Source: Pseudomonas tohonis (GTDB lineage: Bacteria; Pseudomonadota; Gammaproteobacteria; Pseudomonadales; Pseudomonadaceae). Taken from it: a stretch of DNA of 64,000 nt. The notes beneath the pieces are model-generated. The model was given only the letters and a program-made list of their open reading frames with translations. It was not told the origin of the DNA and made no database searches. Position numbers and translations under genes: made by a program. Below, piece after piece: positions 1-8,210 of the stretch (the stretch's first letter is position 1; each line of letters starts with the position of its first letter). The stretch covers positions 248,001-312,000 of the forward strand of contig NZ_AP023189.1 in the NCBI RefSeq assembly GCF_012767755.2, given 5' to 3'.

Positions 1-1
1 C

Positions 2-184
2 CTTGAGTCGAGACGAGCTCTGAAAGGTCGCCCAGCGCAGAACCAAAACCGCTTCATCGTTCCTCGATCGGTGATCGAAAGTGAGTTTAAAGAGGCAGGT
101 TTCCAGGTCGTTGGCCACCTGGACTTCTTGCCGGGCTACGCCATGTGGCGCACATATGTCTTGCGTAAGGCTCCCAAGCTATGA
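2..184 (+). CDS. C-terminal end of a probable SAM-dependent methyltransferase (5' end outside window)
   Basis: An open frame runs in from the left edge and stops at TGA 182-184, overlapping the next start codon as ATGA. The 60 visible residues end with a stretch around EAGFQVVGHLDFLPGYAMWR, which resembles the C-terminal strand region of class I methyltransferases. The catalytic part is not in the window, so the family call is an inference from the tail only. The four-base overlap with the InaA-type kinase gene implies one operon and translational coupling. Confidence 0.5.
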   Translation, partial: LESRRALKGRPAQNQNRFIVPRSVIESEFKEAGFQVVGHLDFLPGYAMWRTYVLRKAPKL

Positions 185-900
185 GCCTGCATACGATTAC
201 CAGTGCTGCAGGGCGGGTGCAGAAGGGCGCCAAAGGCCTTCGCTCATTTGATCGTTGGTGGGACAGTGGTGGGGAATGGGTAGAGCCAGCCAATAAGCGG
301 CGGGGAGGAGAGAGCGGAGTGCGCATTTTGCGCTCTCTTAACGATGAGCGGCCGGATCTCTACTGCAAGCGTCAGATCGGCCACATCTATCGTTCTCTTC
401 AGCACCCAATGGGACTACCTACGGTGCTGCGTGAGCGAAAGGCGTACCTGGCATATGCTCGCCTCGGTATTCGAACACCAAACATTGTTTACTGTGGAGC
501 CCGTCGCAGTGACGGAAATTGGCAAGCGCTACTGGTGACAGAGGCGCTTCGTGGTTTCGTTAGCCTTCAGGACTGGTATCGAGTTCAGGGTGAGACTCAC
601 GTTGCCCAACACCTCATGGCGGCGCTTGGCACAGAGCTGGCTCGGTTGCACAAGGGTAGGTGGCAGCATGGCTGCTTGTATCCCAAGCACATCTTTGTCA
701 AAACCCTCACCAATACCTTGGGGGGAGTGCAGGTCGAAGTTGCTTTGCTCGATCTGGAGAAGAGTCGGCAGAGATGGAGTGTCGGCAAGGCCTCTCGAAA
801 AGATCTATCCCAGCTGAGGAGGCACTGGGGAGAGCTCCCCAAGGATGATCTGCTAGCTCTCGAGGGATCCTACCAGCTTGCTCTAAGAGGGGCTTTGTAG
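181..900 (+). CDS. InaA-type lipopolysaccharide kinase family protein
   Basis: The 239-residue protein resembles the InaA/Kdo-WaaP family of small protein-kinase-like enzymes that phosphorylate envelope sugars. Visible family features are the LRERKAYLAYARLGIRTPNI segment (around residues 80-100), the LARLHKGRWQHGCLYPKHIF catalytic-loop-like segment (around 150-170) and a later LLDLEKSR segment that would hold the metal-binding Asp. The start is fixed by the ATGA overlap with the upstream methyltransferase-like gene. Neighbours (LtaS-like enzyme and PAP2 phosphatase) point to lipopolysaccharide or envelope modification. The substrate cannot be told from the sequence. Confidence 0.75.
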   Translation: MSLHTITSAAGRVQKGAKGLRSFDRWWDSGGEWVEPANKRRGGESGVRILRSLNDERPDLYCKRQIGHIYRSLQHPMGLPTVLRERKAYLAYARLGIRTPNIVYCGARRSDGNWQALLVTEALRGFVSLQDWYRVQGETHVAQHLMAALGTELARLHKGRWQHGCLYPKHIFVKTLTNTLGGVQVEVALLDLEKSRQRWSVGKASRKDLSQLRRHWGELPKDDLLALEGSYQLALRGAL

Positions 901-1458
901 GGGGCTGTGGCTGTATATCTGTGATGGCGGTGTCTGTGAAATGCGCCCCATGGCATTGCTGAATGCCAATTATTGGGGACGAAATAGTTGCAGATAACTC
1001 CTGCGGTCCTTGATCAGGCCGAGTGTGCTGGAGTCTTGTTTGATGCTCGGACGGGGACTTGGCTATCAGCCCTGCTACCTACCGGTGCGCACTCTGGAGC
1101 CACTGTTTCTATCTGGCTGAGCAATCTGCATTTTGGGGCTGCCTTACCGAGTCTTTGTCTGTGTGATGGGGTTGGGAGTAACCCTTCTAAGCATCACCGA
1201 TGTAGTCATTTGTCAGACAAAACATCATGTCGGGGTTCGGACAGTTCATCGCTCAGTCAGTAGCAAAGAGCAGGCTCGTGCCTGTTCCTGAAGGGCGAAA
1301 ATTCTCGCATAGCACTCACGTCTCAATCAGAAGTTACTGCTGCGTCATCAGAGTTCTAGATGCGCGCACGGCGTTGACAGCTTTTTCACATCTTCTTCAC
1401 CAGTTTTCGACGGCGCACTTTGCAGACTGCCGGGCATTTCTACTGCTCGGACTCTCGT
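901..1458 (+). other. Intergenic stretch, no gene recognised
   Basis: These 558 bases separate the kinase gene from the LtaS-like gene. Short open frames are present but have no recognisable motif or good ribosome binding site. The last 100 bases, with an AT-richer run around 1378-1405, probably hold the promoter of the LtaS-like gene. No RNA gene or repeat was recognised. Confidence 0.4.
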
Positions 1459-3405
1459 ATGTTCACTCCCCGCACTGCGCCTATGCGTTTCCTACTACTG
1501 CTGCTGACCTGTTGGCTGGTGGTGTTTTTGGGTACTCGGGCAGTCTTGCTTGGTTCTCACCTTACTGAGGCTGGCGGCGCGTCCGCTGGAATCTTTGCTA
1601 TTGGAGCACTTTATGATCTTGGCTTCCTGGCTTATGCAGCTTTCCCTCTAGGTTTGTATCTGCTGCTGTGCCCGCCAGTGCTTTGGCGACGTCCTGGGCA
1701 TCGGATTTTTCTGATTACTCTGTTTTTGGTCAGCCTGTTTGCCATGCTTTTTGTCTCTACAGCCGAGTGGCTGTTCTGGGACGAGTTCGGAGTGCGCTTC
1801 AACTTCATCGCCGTGGACTACTTGGTGTACTCCGATGAGGTGCTTAACAACTTGCTTGAGTCTTATCCCATCGGGTTGCTACTGCTCGGTCTCGGCGCAG
1901 TTAGCGCACTGCTGGGGGGGATGCTCCGTCGCCCCCTCATTGCGGCCTTGAATGCACCTCTACCGACGTGGTGCTCTCGTGGCATCGCCGTGGCTGGGTT
2001 GGGTTTTGCTGTAGTTCTGTCCGCAGTGGCGCTCAATCAAGACAGTCCCCGAGGGATGGGGGGGAACGCATACCGCCACGAGCTAGCGAGCAATGGTCCA
2101 TATCAGTTCTTTGCGGCGTTCCGGAACAACGAGCTTGATTATCAGCAGTTCTACAGCACGCTGCCTGATGCCCAGATCGGCCAGCAGTTGCGCCAGGAGA
2201 TGAGCGAGCCGACTGCACAATTCACTAGCGATGATCCGGTGGATATTCGCCGGCAGATCAACAATCCAGGAGCGCCACGTAAGCTCAATATTGTCCTGGT
2301 GACCATCGAGAGCCTGTCAGCCAAATACTTGGGCAGCTTCGGTGATCCGCGGGGGCTGACCCCGAACATGGATGAGCTGCGTAAGCAGAGCCTGTTCTTC
2401 AACAATTTCTACTCAACCGGTACCCGGACAGACCGAGGCCTTGAGGCCATCACGCTTTCCATACCGCCGACGCCAGGGCGTTCCATCGTGAAGCGCATTG
2501 GGCGTGAGAGTGGCTATGGCAGCCTCGGCCAGCAGCTTGCGTCTCAGGGTTACGACAGCGTCTTTGTTTATGGCGGTCGCGGCTACTTCGACAACATGAA
2601 CGCTTTCTTCAGCGGGAACGGGTACCGCGTGGTCGATCAGAGCAGTGTTGATGAGGCCGACATCCACTTTAAAAATGCCTGGGGCATGGCGGACGAGGAT
2701 CTTTATGCTCAAGCACTTCGCTTAGCTGATGCTGATCATGCAGCTAGCAAGCCGTTCCTGCTGCAACTGATGACCACCTCCAATCACCGTCCATACACAT
2801 ACCCGAGTGGTCGCATCGACATACCTGCTGGCGATGGGCGTGAGGGGGCGGTTAAGTACACCGACTGGGCTATCGGTAACTTCCTTGAGCAGGCCAGAAA
2901 GAAGCCCTGGTTCGACAACACCCTGTTCGTCTTTGTAGCTGACCACTGTGCAGGTAGCGCCGGCATGGAAGATCTCCCGGTGGCCAATTACCACATCCCA
3001 TTGTTCCTATACGCCCCCAAGTGGCTTCCGGCTCGCGAGGATGGTCAGTTGGCTAGCCAGATTGACCTAGCTCCGACCCTCCTTGGTTTGCTGAACCTTG
3101 ACTACACCTCCACGTTCTTTGGCCGCGATTTGCTTAAGAGCAATGCTGCGCAGCCTCGGGTTCTTATTGGCAACTATCAGCACCTGGGCCTTTTCGACGG
3201 CAAAAACCTGGCCATTCTCAGTCCGCAAAATCATATGCGCCGGCATGACGATGCCTTGGGCGAAAGCCGGGAGTATCAAGTGGATGCTCAGGATCCTCTG
3301 ATGCAAAGGAACATCAGCTACTACCAGGCGGCGAGTCATGCTTTCCAAAACGGTCTATTGGCCTGGAAGCCGTTTGAAAAGCAGATGGAGGTGGGGCAGC
3401 AATGA
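1459..3405 (+). CDS. LTA synthase family (sulfatase-fold) membrane protein
   Basis: The protein of about 648 residues has several hydrophobic segments in its first 200 residues, then a periplasmic alkaline-phosphatase/sulfatase-fold domain. Motifs seen are LNIVLVTIESLSAKYLGSFG (start of the domain), a STGTRTDRGLEA segment carrying the probable nucleophilic Thr, and FVFVADHCAG, where the usual DHG is DHC. Such proteins transfer phosphoglycerol- or phosphoethanolamine-type groups onto envelope acceptors. ATG 1459 (MFTPRTAPMRF) is preferred; an in-frame codon at 1420 also exists. The stop overlaps the next start (ATGA) of a PAP2 gene, so they form an operon. The acceptor is unknown. Confidence 0.75.
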   Translation: MFTPRTAPMRFLLLLLTCWLVVFLGTRAVLLGSHLTEAGGASAGIFAIGALYDLGFLAYAAFPLGLYLLLCPPVLWRRPGHRIFLITLFLVSLFAMLFVSTAEWLFWDEFGVRFNFIAVDYLVYSDEVLNNLLESYPIGLLLLGLGAVSALLGGMLRRPLIAALNAPLPTWCSRGIAVAGLGFAVVLSAVALNQDSPRGMGGNAYRHELASNGPYQFFAAFRNNELDYQQFYSTLPDAQIGQQLRQEMSEPTAQFTSDDPVDIRRQINNPGAPRKLNIVLVTIESLSAKYLGSFGDPRGLTPNMDELRKQSLFFNNFYSTGTRTDRGLEAITLSIPPTPGRSIVKRIGRESGYGSLGQQLASQGYDSVFVYGGRGYFDNMNAFFSGNGYRVVDQSSVDEADIHFKNAWGMADEDLYAQALRLADADHAASKPFLLQLMTTSNHRPYTYPSGRIDIPAGDGREGAVKYTDWAIGNFLEQARKKPWFDNTLFVFVADHCAGSAGMEDLPVANYHIPLFLYAPKWLPAREDGQLASQIDLAPTLLGLLNLDYTSTFFGRDLLKSNAAQPRVLIGNYQHLGLFDGKNLAILSPQNHMRRHDDALGESREYQVDAQDPLMQRNISYYQAASHAFQNGLLAWKPFEKQMEVGQQ

Positions 3406-3530
3406 ACCAGCAGCGATATTCAGTCCGTTTTGATAGACGATGGTGGTACGGCATCCCTCTCTTTTTCATTGCCCTGCTTTTAGCTTTTGAACCGACCAGG
3501 TTGGACTTCGCAATCGCGGACCTCTTCTAG
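3402..3530 (+). pseudogene. PAP2-family phosphatase, truncated after 42 codons
   Basis: The frame opens with ATG overlapping the LtaS-like stop, encodes a basic N-terminus and one hydrophobic helix (YGIPLFFIALLLAFE), and stops at TAG 3528-3530. This N-terminus resembles that of lipid A/undecaprenyl-type PAP2 phosphatases that follow LtaS-like genes in Pseudomonas, normally around 240 residues. The last base of the stop codon is the first base of a Tn3-type inverted repeat, so the gene was evidently cut by a transposon. The missing 3' part was not found in the window. The family assignment rests on context and a short N-terminus. Confidence 0.6.
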
Positions 3531-3567
3531 GGGACGATAGAGAATTCGGAAAAAATCGTACGCTAAG
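3530..3567. repeat. 38-bp Tn3-family terminal inverted repeat (single copy)
   Basis: Exactly 38 bases run from GGGGACGATAGAG to TACGCTAAG. Tn21/Tn5393-branch Tn3 elements have 38-bp ends that start with GGGG and close with TACGCTAAG, so this is read as one end of a Tn3-family unit covering the stress genes to the right. No reverse-complement partner was seen in the window, and it differs from the ends of the Tn5563-like element at 6387. Confidence 0.65.
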
Positions 3568-3632
3568 CTTCGCGAGTTCTTGTAACCAATTCATTGTTTT
3601 TTCAATGGATGAAAGAAAATGGCGAAAGCTAT

Positions 3633-3681
3633 TTGACAAACAAATCGGGATCTTATAACTTACCTACCAAGTAGTCGGTAG
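3633..3681 (+). promoter_or_regulatory. Promoter and TetR-type operator upstream of the cupin gene
   Basis: TTGACA at 3633-3638 and a TATAAC-like box at 3654-3659 form a strong-looking promoter with a short spacer. An interrupted palindrome CTACCAAGTAGTCGGTAG lies at 3664-3681, directly downstream of the -10 box and 13 bases before the cupin start. A near-identical 18-mer precedes the SDR gene at 4984-5001. The natural reading is that the TetR protein encoded between them represses both units. Confidence 0.65.
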
Positions 3682-3694
3682 ATGAAATAAAGCC

Positions 3695-4375
3695 ATGAAA
3701 CTCAATTCAGATCTTTCGCAGCGTGTTGTCGTCGAGCCTTCAAGCTTACAGTGGGTCGATTCGCCAGCGACCGGGATTCAACGCCAGTTACTGGAGCGTG
3801 ATGGCGACGAAGTGGCGCGTGCCACCTCGATCGTGCGATACGCGCCGGGCTCCGCTTTTGAAAATCATAAGCACGACTTGGGCGAGGAGATTCTGGTCCT
3901 GGACGGCGAATTCAGCGACGAATCCGGGACCTTCGGGCCTGGGACTTACATCAAGAATCCACCAGGTTCTTCGCATGCACCGAGCTCCGCGACGGGTTGC
4001 ACGTTGTTCGTCAAGCTGCGCCATCTTGATCTAGCCGACAGCCAACGCACCGTGGTCGACACCCGTAACGGCCCCTGGTTTCCAGGCCTCGTGCCGGGTC
4101 TGTCGGTGATGCCACTTTCTGAGTTCGACACACAACATACGGCTTTGGTGCGCTGGGCCCCGGGGACACGATTCAATTCGCATCGTCACTACGGCGGTGA
4201 AGAAATCTATGTGTTGGAAGGCGTCTTTGAGGATGAGTTCGGAAGCTACCCTACCGGCACATGGATGCGCAGTCCGCATTTGAGTGCTCACCGTCCCTTC
4301 AGCAATACAGGCTGCACCATCCTGGTCAAGACAGGCCACCTGCCAGTCGCCGAATCAAATGAGGCGCTTGCATGA
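3695..4375 (+). CDS. Two-domain cupin (ChrR-like) protein
   Basis: The 226-residue protein contains two tandem cupin domains. Each has the histidine-glutamate metal pattern: HKHDLGEEILVLDGEF in the first half and HRHYGGEEIYVLEGVFEDE in the second. Similar domains occur in anti-sigma factor ChrR and in dioxygenase-like stress proteins, where zinc or iron is bound. There is no signal peptide, so it is probably cytoplasmic. Its stop overlaps the TetR gene start (ATGA), and a TetR-type operator lies 13 bases upstream, so it is likely autoregulated with the repressor and induced by an electrophile or oxidant. The enzymatic activity is unknown. Confidence 0.8.
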   Translation: MKLNSDLSQRVVVEPSSLQWVDSPATGIQRQLLERDGDEVARATSIVRYAPGSAFENHKHDLGEEILVLDGEFSDESGTFGPGTYIKNPPGSSHAPSSATGCTLFVKLRHLDLADSQRTVVDTRNGPWFPGLVPGLSVMPLSEFDTQHTALVRWAPGTRFNSHRHYGGEEIYVLEGVFEDEFGSYPTGTWMRSPHLSAHRPFSNTGCTILVKTGHLPVAESNEALA

Positions 4376-4956
4376 AGCATTTCTCCGAAATCTCGCCGAC
4401 CGCCGAGCGGGTGGTCGATGCCGCTGAAGGGTTGGTACAGCAGCACGGCTACAACGGCTTCTCATACGACGACGTGGCCCAGTTGGTAGGCATCAAAAAA
4501 CCAAGTATCCACCACCACTTTCCCAAGAAGGGTGAACTCGTGGCCGTGGTCGCACAGCGCTACACGCACCGGTTTCGTGAGGAGTTGCTGAGCATCGAAG
4601 GGCAGCATGCGAAAGCGCCTGACAGGCTAACTGCGTATGCGGCACTTTTCGAACGCACCTTCGCCAAGGACCGGCGCCTTTGTGTCTGCGGCATGTTGGG
4701 TGCCGAGTCGGACTCGCTGCCGGACGCCGTTGTGAGCGAGGTCGAGCGATTCTTTAAAGTCAATCTCGACTGGTTGACTCTTGTCGTTGCCGATGGTCAG
4801 CGTGCCGCGCTGATCACCTCGAATTCCACCCCAGAGGCTCTCGCAGAGGCATTCTTGTGCGCGTTGGAAGGCTCGATGATGGTGGGCCGTGGCATGCGGT
4901 CGTCACGCGGACCGGCCGAAGTTGGAAACACTTTTCTTTCCACCGTGTTGACCTGA
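4372..4956 (+). CDS. TetR-family transcriptional regulator
   Basis: The 194-residue protein starts with a classic TetR helix-turn-helix (VVDAAEGLVQQHGYNGFSYD followed by DVAQLVGIKKPSIHHHFPKK). The ligand-binding half carries a RRLCVCGMLGAE segment with two cysteines about 100 residues in. NemR, a TetR regulator of reactive chlorine and electrophiles, uses a cysteine in the corresponding region, so thiol sensing is plausible but inferred. It is translationally coupled to the cupin gene. Paired operators (3664-3681, 4984-5001) flank its transcription unit. Confidence 0.85.
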   Translation: MKHFSEISPTAERVVDAAEGLVQQHGYNGFSYDDVAQLVGIKKPSIHHHFPKKGELVAVVAQRYTHRFREELLSIEGQHAKAPDRLTAYAALFERTFAKDRRLCVCGMLGAESDSLPDAVVSEVERFFKVNLDWLTLVVADGQRAALITSNSTPEALAEAFLCALEGSMMVGRGMRSSRGPAEVGNTFLSTVLT

Positions 4957-4983
4957 GGTCGGCACTTTTTTTGCAACACAACC

Positions 4984-5001
4984 CTACCATTTAGTTGGTA
5001 G
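4984..5001 (+). promoter_or_regulatory. Second copy of the TetR-type operator, before the SDR gene
   Basis: CTACCATTTAGTTGGTAG matches the upstream operator at 15 of 18 positions and keeps the CTACC-N8-GGTAG frame. It ends 14 bases before the SDR start, almost the same placement as the copy before the cupin gene, and would block transcription or initiation when occupied. Confidence 0.65.
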
Positions 5002-5015
5002 TTAAGGAGATTATT

Positions 5016-5792
5016 ATGAGTACTGAATTTAATGGCAAGAAGTTGTTGGTCATCGGCGGCACTAGCGGGATGGGACTGCAAACTGCCCGCATGGTTCTTG
5101 AGCAAGGCGGAAGCGTCGTCATCGTCGGTCACCGTGAAGACAAGGCCGAAGAGGCCCGCAAGGCGCTGTCGTCGTTGGGCACCGTGACCGCCCTGACTGC
5201 CGATCTCTCGCGAGCCGAAGATGTGAAGCGACTCCTGCATACCATCGATGAACACCACAAGGACATCAATCTTCTGGTCAACGCGGCTGGGGTGTTCTTC
5301 CCGAAGGCGTTTCTTGAGCACACGGAAAGTGATTACGAACAATATTTGACGTTGAATAAAGCGTTCTTCTTCATCACACAAAAAGTCGTGGCCAATCTCG
5401 TGGCCAGCGAGCGTCCCGGCGCCATTGTGAACATCGGCTCGATGTGGGGCAAGCAGGCGATTGCGGCTACGCCGTCGTCCGCGTATTCGATGGCAAAAGC
5501 AGGTTTGCATTCGCTGACCCAGCACCTTGCGATGGAGCTGGCATCCAAACAAATCAGGGTCAATGCCGTTTCTCCGGCGGTTGTCGAAACGCCGATTTAC
5601 GAGGGATTCATACCCAAGGCCGAGGTTCATGGCGCCTTACAGGGATTCAACAGCTTCCACCCAATCGGCAGGGTTGGGACGCCACAAGACGTCGCCGAGG
5701 TCATCCTCTTCCTGTTGTCGGACAAGGCAGCATGGGTGACGGGCGCAATCTGGGACGTTGACGGCGGCGTGATGGCCGGGCGTAACACATAA
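5016..5792 (+). CDS. Short-chain dehydrogenase/reductase (SDR)
   Basis: The 258-residue enzyme has the NAD(P) motif [11 protein letters not shown] near the N-terminus, the LVNAAG strand near residue 85, the catalytic Ser in IVNIGSMWG and the YSMAKAG Tyr-Lys pair, then the typical C-terminal [11 protein letters not shown]. It should be a soluble NAD(P)H-dependent oxidoreductase of unknown substrate. Start 5016 is chosen because TAAGGAG lies just upstream; an in-frame codon at 4995 lies inside the operator. It forms a unit with the OsmC gene and probably detoxifies carbonyl compounds formed under oxidative stress (inference). Confidence 0.85.
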   Translation: MSTEFNGKKLLVIGGTSGMGLQTARMVLEQGGSVVIVGHREDKAEEARKALSSLGTVTALTADLSRAEDVKRLLHTIDEHHKDINLLVNAAGVFFPKAFLEHTESDYEQYLTLNKAFFFITQKVVANLVASERPGAIVNIGSMWGKQAIAATPSSAYSMAKAGLHSLTQHLAMELASKQIRVNAVSPAVVETPIYEGFIPKAEVHGALQGFNSFHPIGRVGTPQDVAEVILFLLSDKAAWVTGAIWDVDGGVMAGRNT

Positions 5793-5806
5793 TGGGGGAA
5801 CGAGAA

Positions 5807-6373
5807 ATGAACACAAACATTAAAGGAACTCCCGGCAACGGGATCAACGTCGGCGCATTGCGTGAGTTTGCAGATCAGGTCGCAGCAAAGCCCGCCGCAG
5901 GCATCGCGACGTTCGGCGTCGTGACAACCTGGGAGGGTGGCACCCGGACGCGTGCGCGAACCATGCCGCTCGTACTAGGTGACACGGCCTTGGCGCGCGG
6001 CTTTGTCATCGACGCGGACGAACCGGCAGAATTGCTCGGTACCGACACGGCCGCTAATCCACAAGAATTGATCCTGGCTGCGTTGAACGCATGCATGACT
6101 GCAACCTACGCGGCAAATGCGGCGGCAATGAACATCGAGTTGCAATCGCTGACTATCCGCACAAAGGGAAGCCTCGATCTGAGAGGTTTTCTTGGAATCG
6201 ATCCTGGGATCAATCCAGGGTACGACCAGGTCGAGTATGAGGTCGAAATGGAGTCGTCGGCGGATTCGGCGGCGCTGAAAGCATTGCACGCGCAGGTGCA
6301 GCGAACATCGCCGAATTACCACAACTTCGCGAGAGCCATTGATCTCAAGGCCAAGCTGACCATTCTCCAATGA
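5807..6373 (+). CDS. OsmC-family protein lacking the second redox cysteine
   Basis: The roughly 188-residue protein shows the OsmC/Ohr fold signature, including PQELILAALNACMTAT with the first redox cysteine. In active OsmC/Ohr peroxidases a second cysteine sits in a late SP(V)xxC-type segment; here that segment reads TSPNYHNFARA and has none. The protein may therefore be a one-cysteine or non-peroxidatic member. ATG 5807 follows GGGGGAACGAG; ATG 5792, overlapping the SDR stop, is the alternative. The Tn5563-like transposon begins 13 bases after its stop. Confidence 0.75.
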   Translation: MNTNIKGTPGNGINVGALREFADQVAAKPAAGIATFGVVTTWEGGTRTRARTMPLVLGDTALARGFVIDADEPAELLGTDTAANPQELILAALNACMTATYAANAAAMNIELQSLTIRTKGSLDLRGFLGIDPGINPGYDQVEYEVEMESSADSAALKALHAQVQRTSPNYHNFARAIDLKAKLTILQ

Positions 6374-6386
6374 TCGAGTCAGTGTT

Positions 6387-6425
6387 GGGGTTTGGGGAGC
6401 AATGGAACCAAAAACCAACGTAAGC
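6387..6425 (+). repeat. Left terminal inverted repeat of the Tn5563-like element
   Basis: The repeat starts GGGGTTTGGGGAGC and ends CAACGTAAGC. It is the exact reverse complement of 12601-12639. The resolvase gene ends one base inside it. Confidence 0.9.
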
Positions 6426-6426
6426 C

Positions 6427-7359
6427 CTACCAACGCTTTTCGGTGTCTTCTTCCCAGGCGCCCATCTCGACAAAACAGTTGCGCATGTCGGCCTCCTGGC
6501 TGATCTCGGTCAGCAGGTCATGCACGCTCTTGTCCAGCTCATCGTCGCTCCGATACGGAATGGTCAACTCATAGTGGCCGGCATCCAGCCGCTTCATGCC
6601 ATAGGGCTCCAGGCAGTAGCGCTCAATGTTCTCCGTGGCCCGCTTCCGGCCGCGCACGAACTTGCTGTTATTCACCACCGCGAGGCGCAGGGTGACGGTG
6701 GCCACCCGCTCGGCGGCGGGCGGCTCTGCCGGCGACGCGGCCGAAGGCTGCTGGTCGCGTGACCTGGCGCTCTTCTGGTACGCGCCGATCTCGACACCAC
6801 GGTGGCGCAGGTAGCTGTACAGCGTGCTCTTGGAGATGTGCAGCTTCTCGCCGATCGCGCTGACGCTCAGGCGACCTTCGCGGTAGAGGGTTTCGGCCGC
6901 CATGGCGGTGGCCTCAGCCTTGGCTGGCAGGCCCTTGGGACGGCCACCGATCCGGCCACGCGCCCGTGCGGCCGACAGACCCGCCTGAGTCCGCTCGCGG
7001 ATCAGCTCGCGCTCGAACTCCGCCAGCGAGGCGAACAGGTTGAACACCAGGCGGCCTTGGGCGTGGGTGGTGTCGATGGGGTCATTCAGGCTCTGTAAGC
7101 CGACCTTGCGCTCTGCCAGCTCGCCGACCAACTCGACCAGGTGCTTGAGGGAACGCCCAAGGCGATCCAGCTTCCAGATCACCACGGCATCACCCGGCCG
7201 CACGTTGGCCAGCAGTTTGTCCAACTCCGGCCGGGCGCTTTTCGCGCCGCTGGCGATGTCTTGGTAGATGCGTTCGCACCCGGCCTGTTTCAGGGCATCG
7301 ACTTGTAGGTCGGCTTTCTGATCCCGAGTGCTCACTCGCGCATAACCGATCTTCATCAA
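6427..7359 (-). CDS. tnpR: Serine resolvase TnpR with long C-terminal extension
   Basis: The 310-residue protein begins with IGYARVSTRDQKADLQ, holding the nucleophilic Ser of serine recombinases, and continues with GDAVVIWKLDRLGRS and ERELIRERTQAGL. A helix-turn-helix (LSVSAIGEKLHISKSTLYSY) follows at about 160-185. About 120 further residues have no recognised motif; ordinary Tn3 resolvases are about 185-200 residues. It should resolve cointegrates at a res site in the adjacent 198-bp gap. It is transcribed away from the toxin-antitoxin and transposase genes. Confidence 0.9.
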   Translation of the reverse strand: MMKIGYARVSTRDQKADLQVDALKQAGCERIYQDIASGAKSARPELDKLLANVRPGDAVVIWKLDRLGRSLKHLVELVGELAERKVGLQSLNDPIDTTHAQGRLVFNLFASLAEFERELIRERTQAGLSAARARGRIGGRPKGLPAKAEATAMAAETLYREGRLSVSAIGEKLHISKSTLYSYLRHRGVEIGAYQKSARSRDQQPSAASPAEPPAAERVATVTLRLAVVNNSKFVRGRKRATENIERYCLEPYGMKRLDAGHYELTIPYRSDDELDKSVHDLLTEISQEADMRNCFVEMGAWEEDTEKRW

Positions 7360-7557
7360 AAGTACTGTTTACTCGACTACGTTAGTAATAGTTGAACTTT
7401 GATTAAGCGTACCAGTTATTTGAACCGTAGCGCGGGGAGCTTAACGAACCGAGCCATTCCTCGATAGAGTTCGGCAAAACCTTCGTTTTGTCGAACCATT
7501 GCATCGCCCTTTGTGATTGGCGTATAAACACACAAACACCTATTAGCGGAGAACGCT
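7360..7557. promoter_or_regulatory. Probable res site and divergent promoter region
   Basis: This 198-bp AT-richer gap separates the leftward resolvase gene from the rightward antitoxin-toxin-transposase unit, which is where Tn3-type elements place res and both promoters. Short mirrored runs such as ACTGTTTACTCG and TTAGTAATAGTTGAAC are visible, but the individual resolvase subsites were not resolved. Confidence 0.5.
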
Positions 7558-7797
7558 ATGAATACCATTCGCTGGAATGTCGCCGTCTCGGCCGACACCG
7601 ACCAGTCGCTTCGGATGTTTCTGGCCAGCCAGGGCGGCGGCCGTAAGGGCGACCTGTCGCGCTTCATCGAAGAAGCGGTACGGGCACACATCCTGGAGCT
7701 GAGCGCTGAGCAGGCCAAGGCCGCTAACGCCCATCTGAGTGAGGCAGAATTGACCAACGCGGTTGACGAAGCGCTCGACTGGGCACGTAAGCGCTGA
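7558..7797 (+). CDS. Ribbon-helix-helix type antitoxin
   Basis: The 79-residue protein has a short N-terminal strand (IRWNVAVSADTDQSLRMFLA) followed by helices (GDLSRFIEEAVRAHI), the pattern of RHH DNA-binding antitoxins, and a charged C-terminal helix likely to cover the toxin. It sits directly before a PIN toxin gene and overlaps it by one base. GGAG lies upstream of its start. It probably autoregulates the pair and stabilises the transposon or its host replicon. Confidence 0.75.
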   Translation: MNTIRWNVAVSADTDQSLRMFLASQGGGRKGDLSRFIEEAVRAHILELSAEQAKAANAHLSEAELTNAVDEALDWARKR

Positions 7798-8207
7798 TGC
7801 GGGTCGTGTTGGATACCAACATCCTGTTCAGCGCCCTGATCTCGCCACATGGCGCGCCCGATGCGATCTACCGTGCCTGGCGGGCGGCGCGTTTCGAGGT
7901 GGTGACCTCGCGGATGCAACTCGATGAAATTCGTCGAGCCAGCCGCTATCCCAAGCTTCAGGCCATCCTACAGCCCGCCAAGGTGGGCGCCATGATCAAT
8001 AACCTGCAACGGGCTGTGGTACTGGAGCGCCTGACCATCGAGGTCGAAGCCGATGATCCGGATGACTCGTTTTTGCTGGCCATGGCCTTGGCGGGCGATG
8101 CGGACTACCTGATAACCGGTGATCGCCGCGCCGGCCTGCTGCAACGCGGGCACATCGAACGCACGCGGATCGTCACGCCCGCCGTGTTCTGCGTCGAGGT
8201 GCTGTGA
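7797..8207 (+). CDS. PIN-domain toxin (endoribonuclease)
   Basis: The 136-residue protein opens with MRVVLDTNILFSALIS, the first acidic PIN motif, has SRMQLDEIRRA with the second acidic residue, and ends with EADDPDDSFLLAMAL and DYLITGDRRAG, supplying the remaining metal ligands. PIN toxins cleave RNA in the cytoplasm and are held inactive by the upstream antitoxin. The gene lies between antitoxin and tnpA, as in Tn5563, where the corresponding gene was described as pilT/stbB-like. Confidence 0.85.
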   Translation: MRVVLDTNILFSALISPHGAPDAIYRAWRAARFEVVTSRMQLDEIRRASRYPKLQAILQPAKVGAMINNLQRAVVLERLTIEVEADDPDDSFLLAMALAGDADYLITGDRRAGLLQRGHIERTRIVTPAVFCVEVL

Positions 8208-8210
8208 TCA

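Noticed and set aside
988..1263. Ninety-one-codon plus-strand frame in the gap after the InaA-type kinase
   Set aside because: Amino-acid composition (rich in Ser, Cys, Gly without pattern), no ribosome binding site and no motif.
1378..1410. TTCACATC and TTCTTCACC considered as a two-component regulator box before the LtaS-like gene
   Set aside because: Too little agreement with any known consensus to support a call.
4797..5630. 277-codon minus-strand frame opposite the TetR and SDR genes
   Set aside because: It is antisense to a well-supported SDR and has His/Arg-rich composition without motifs.
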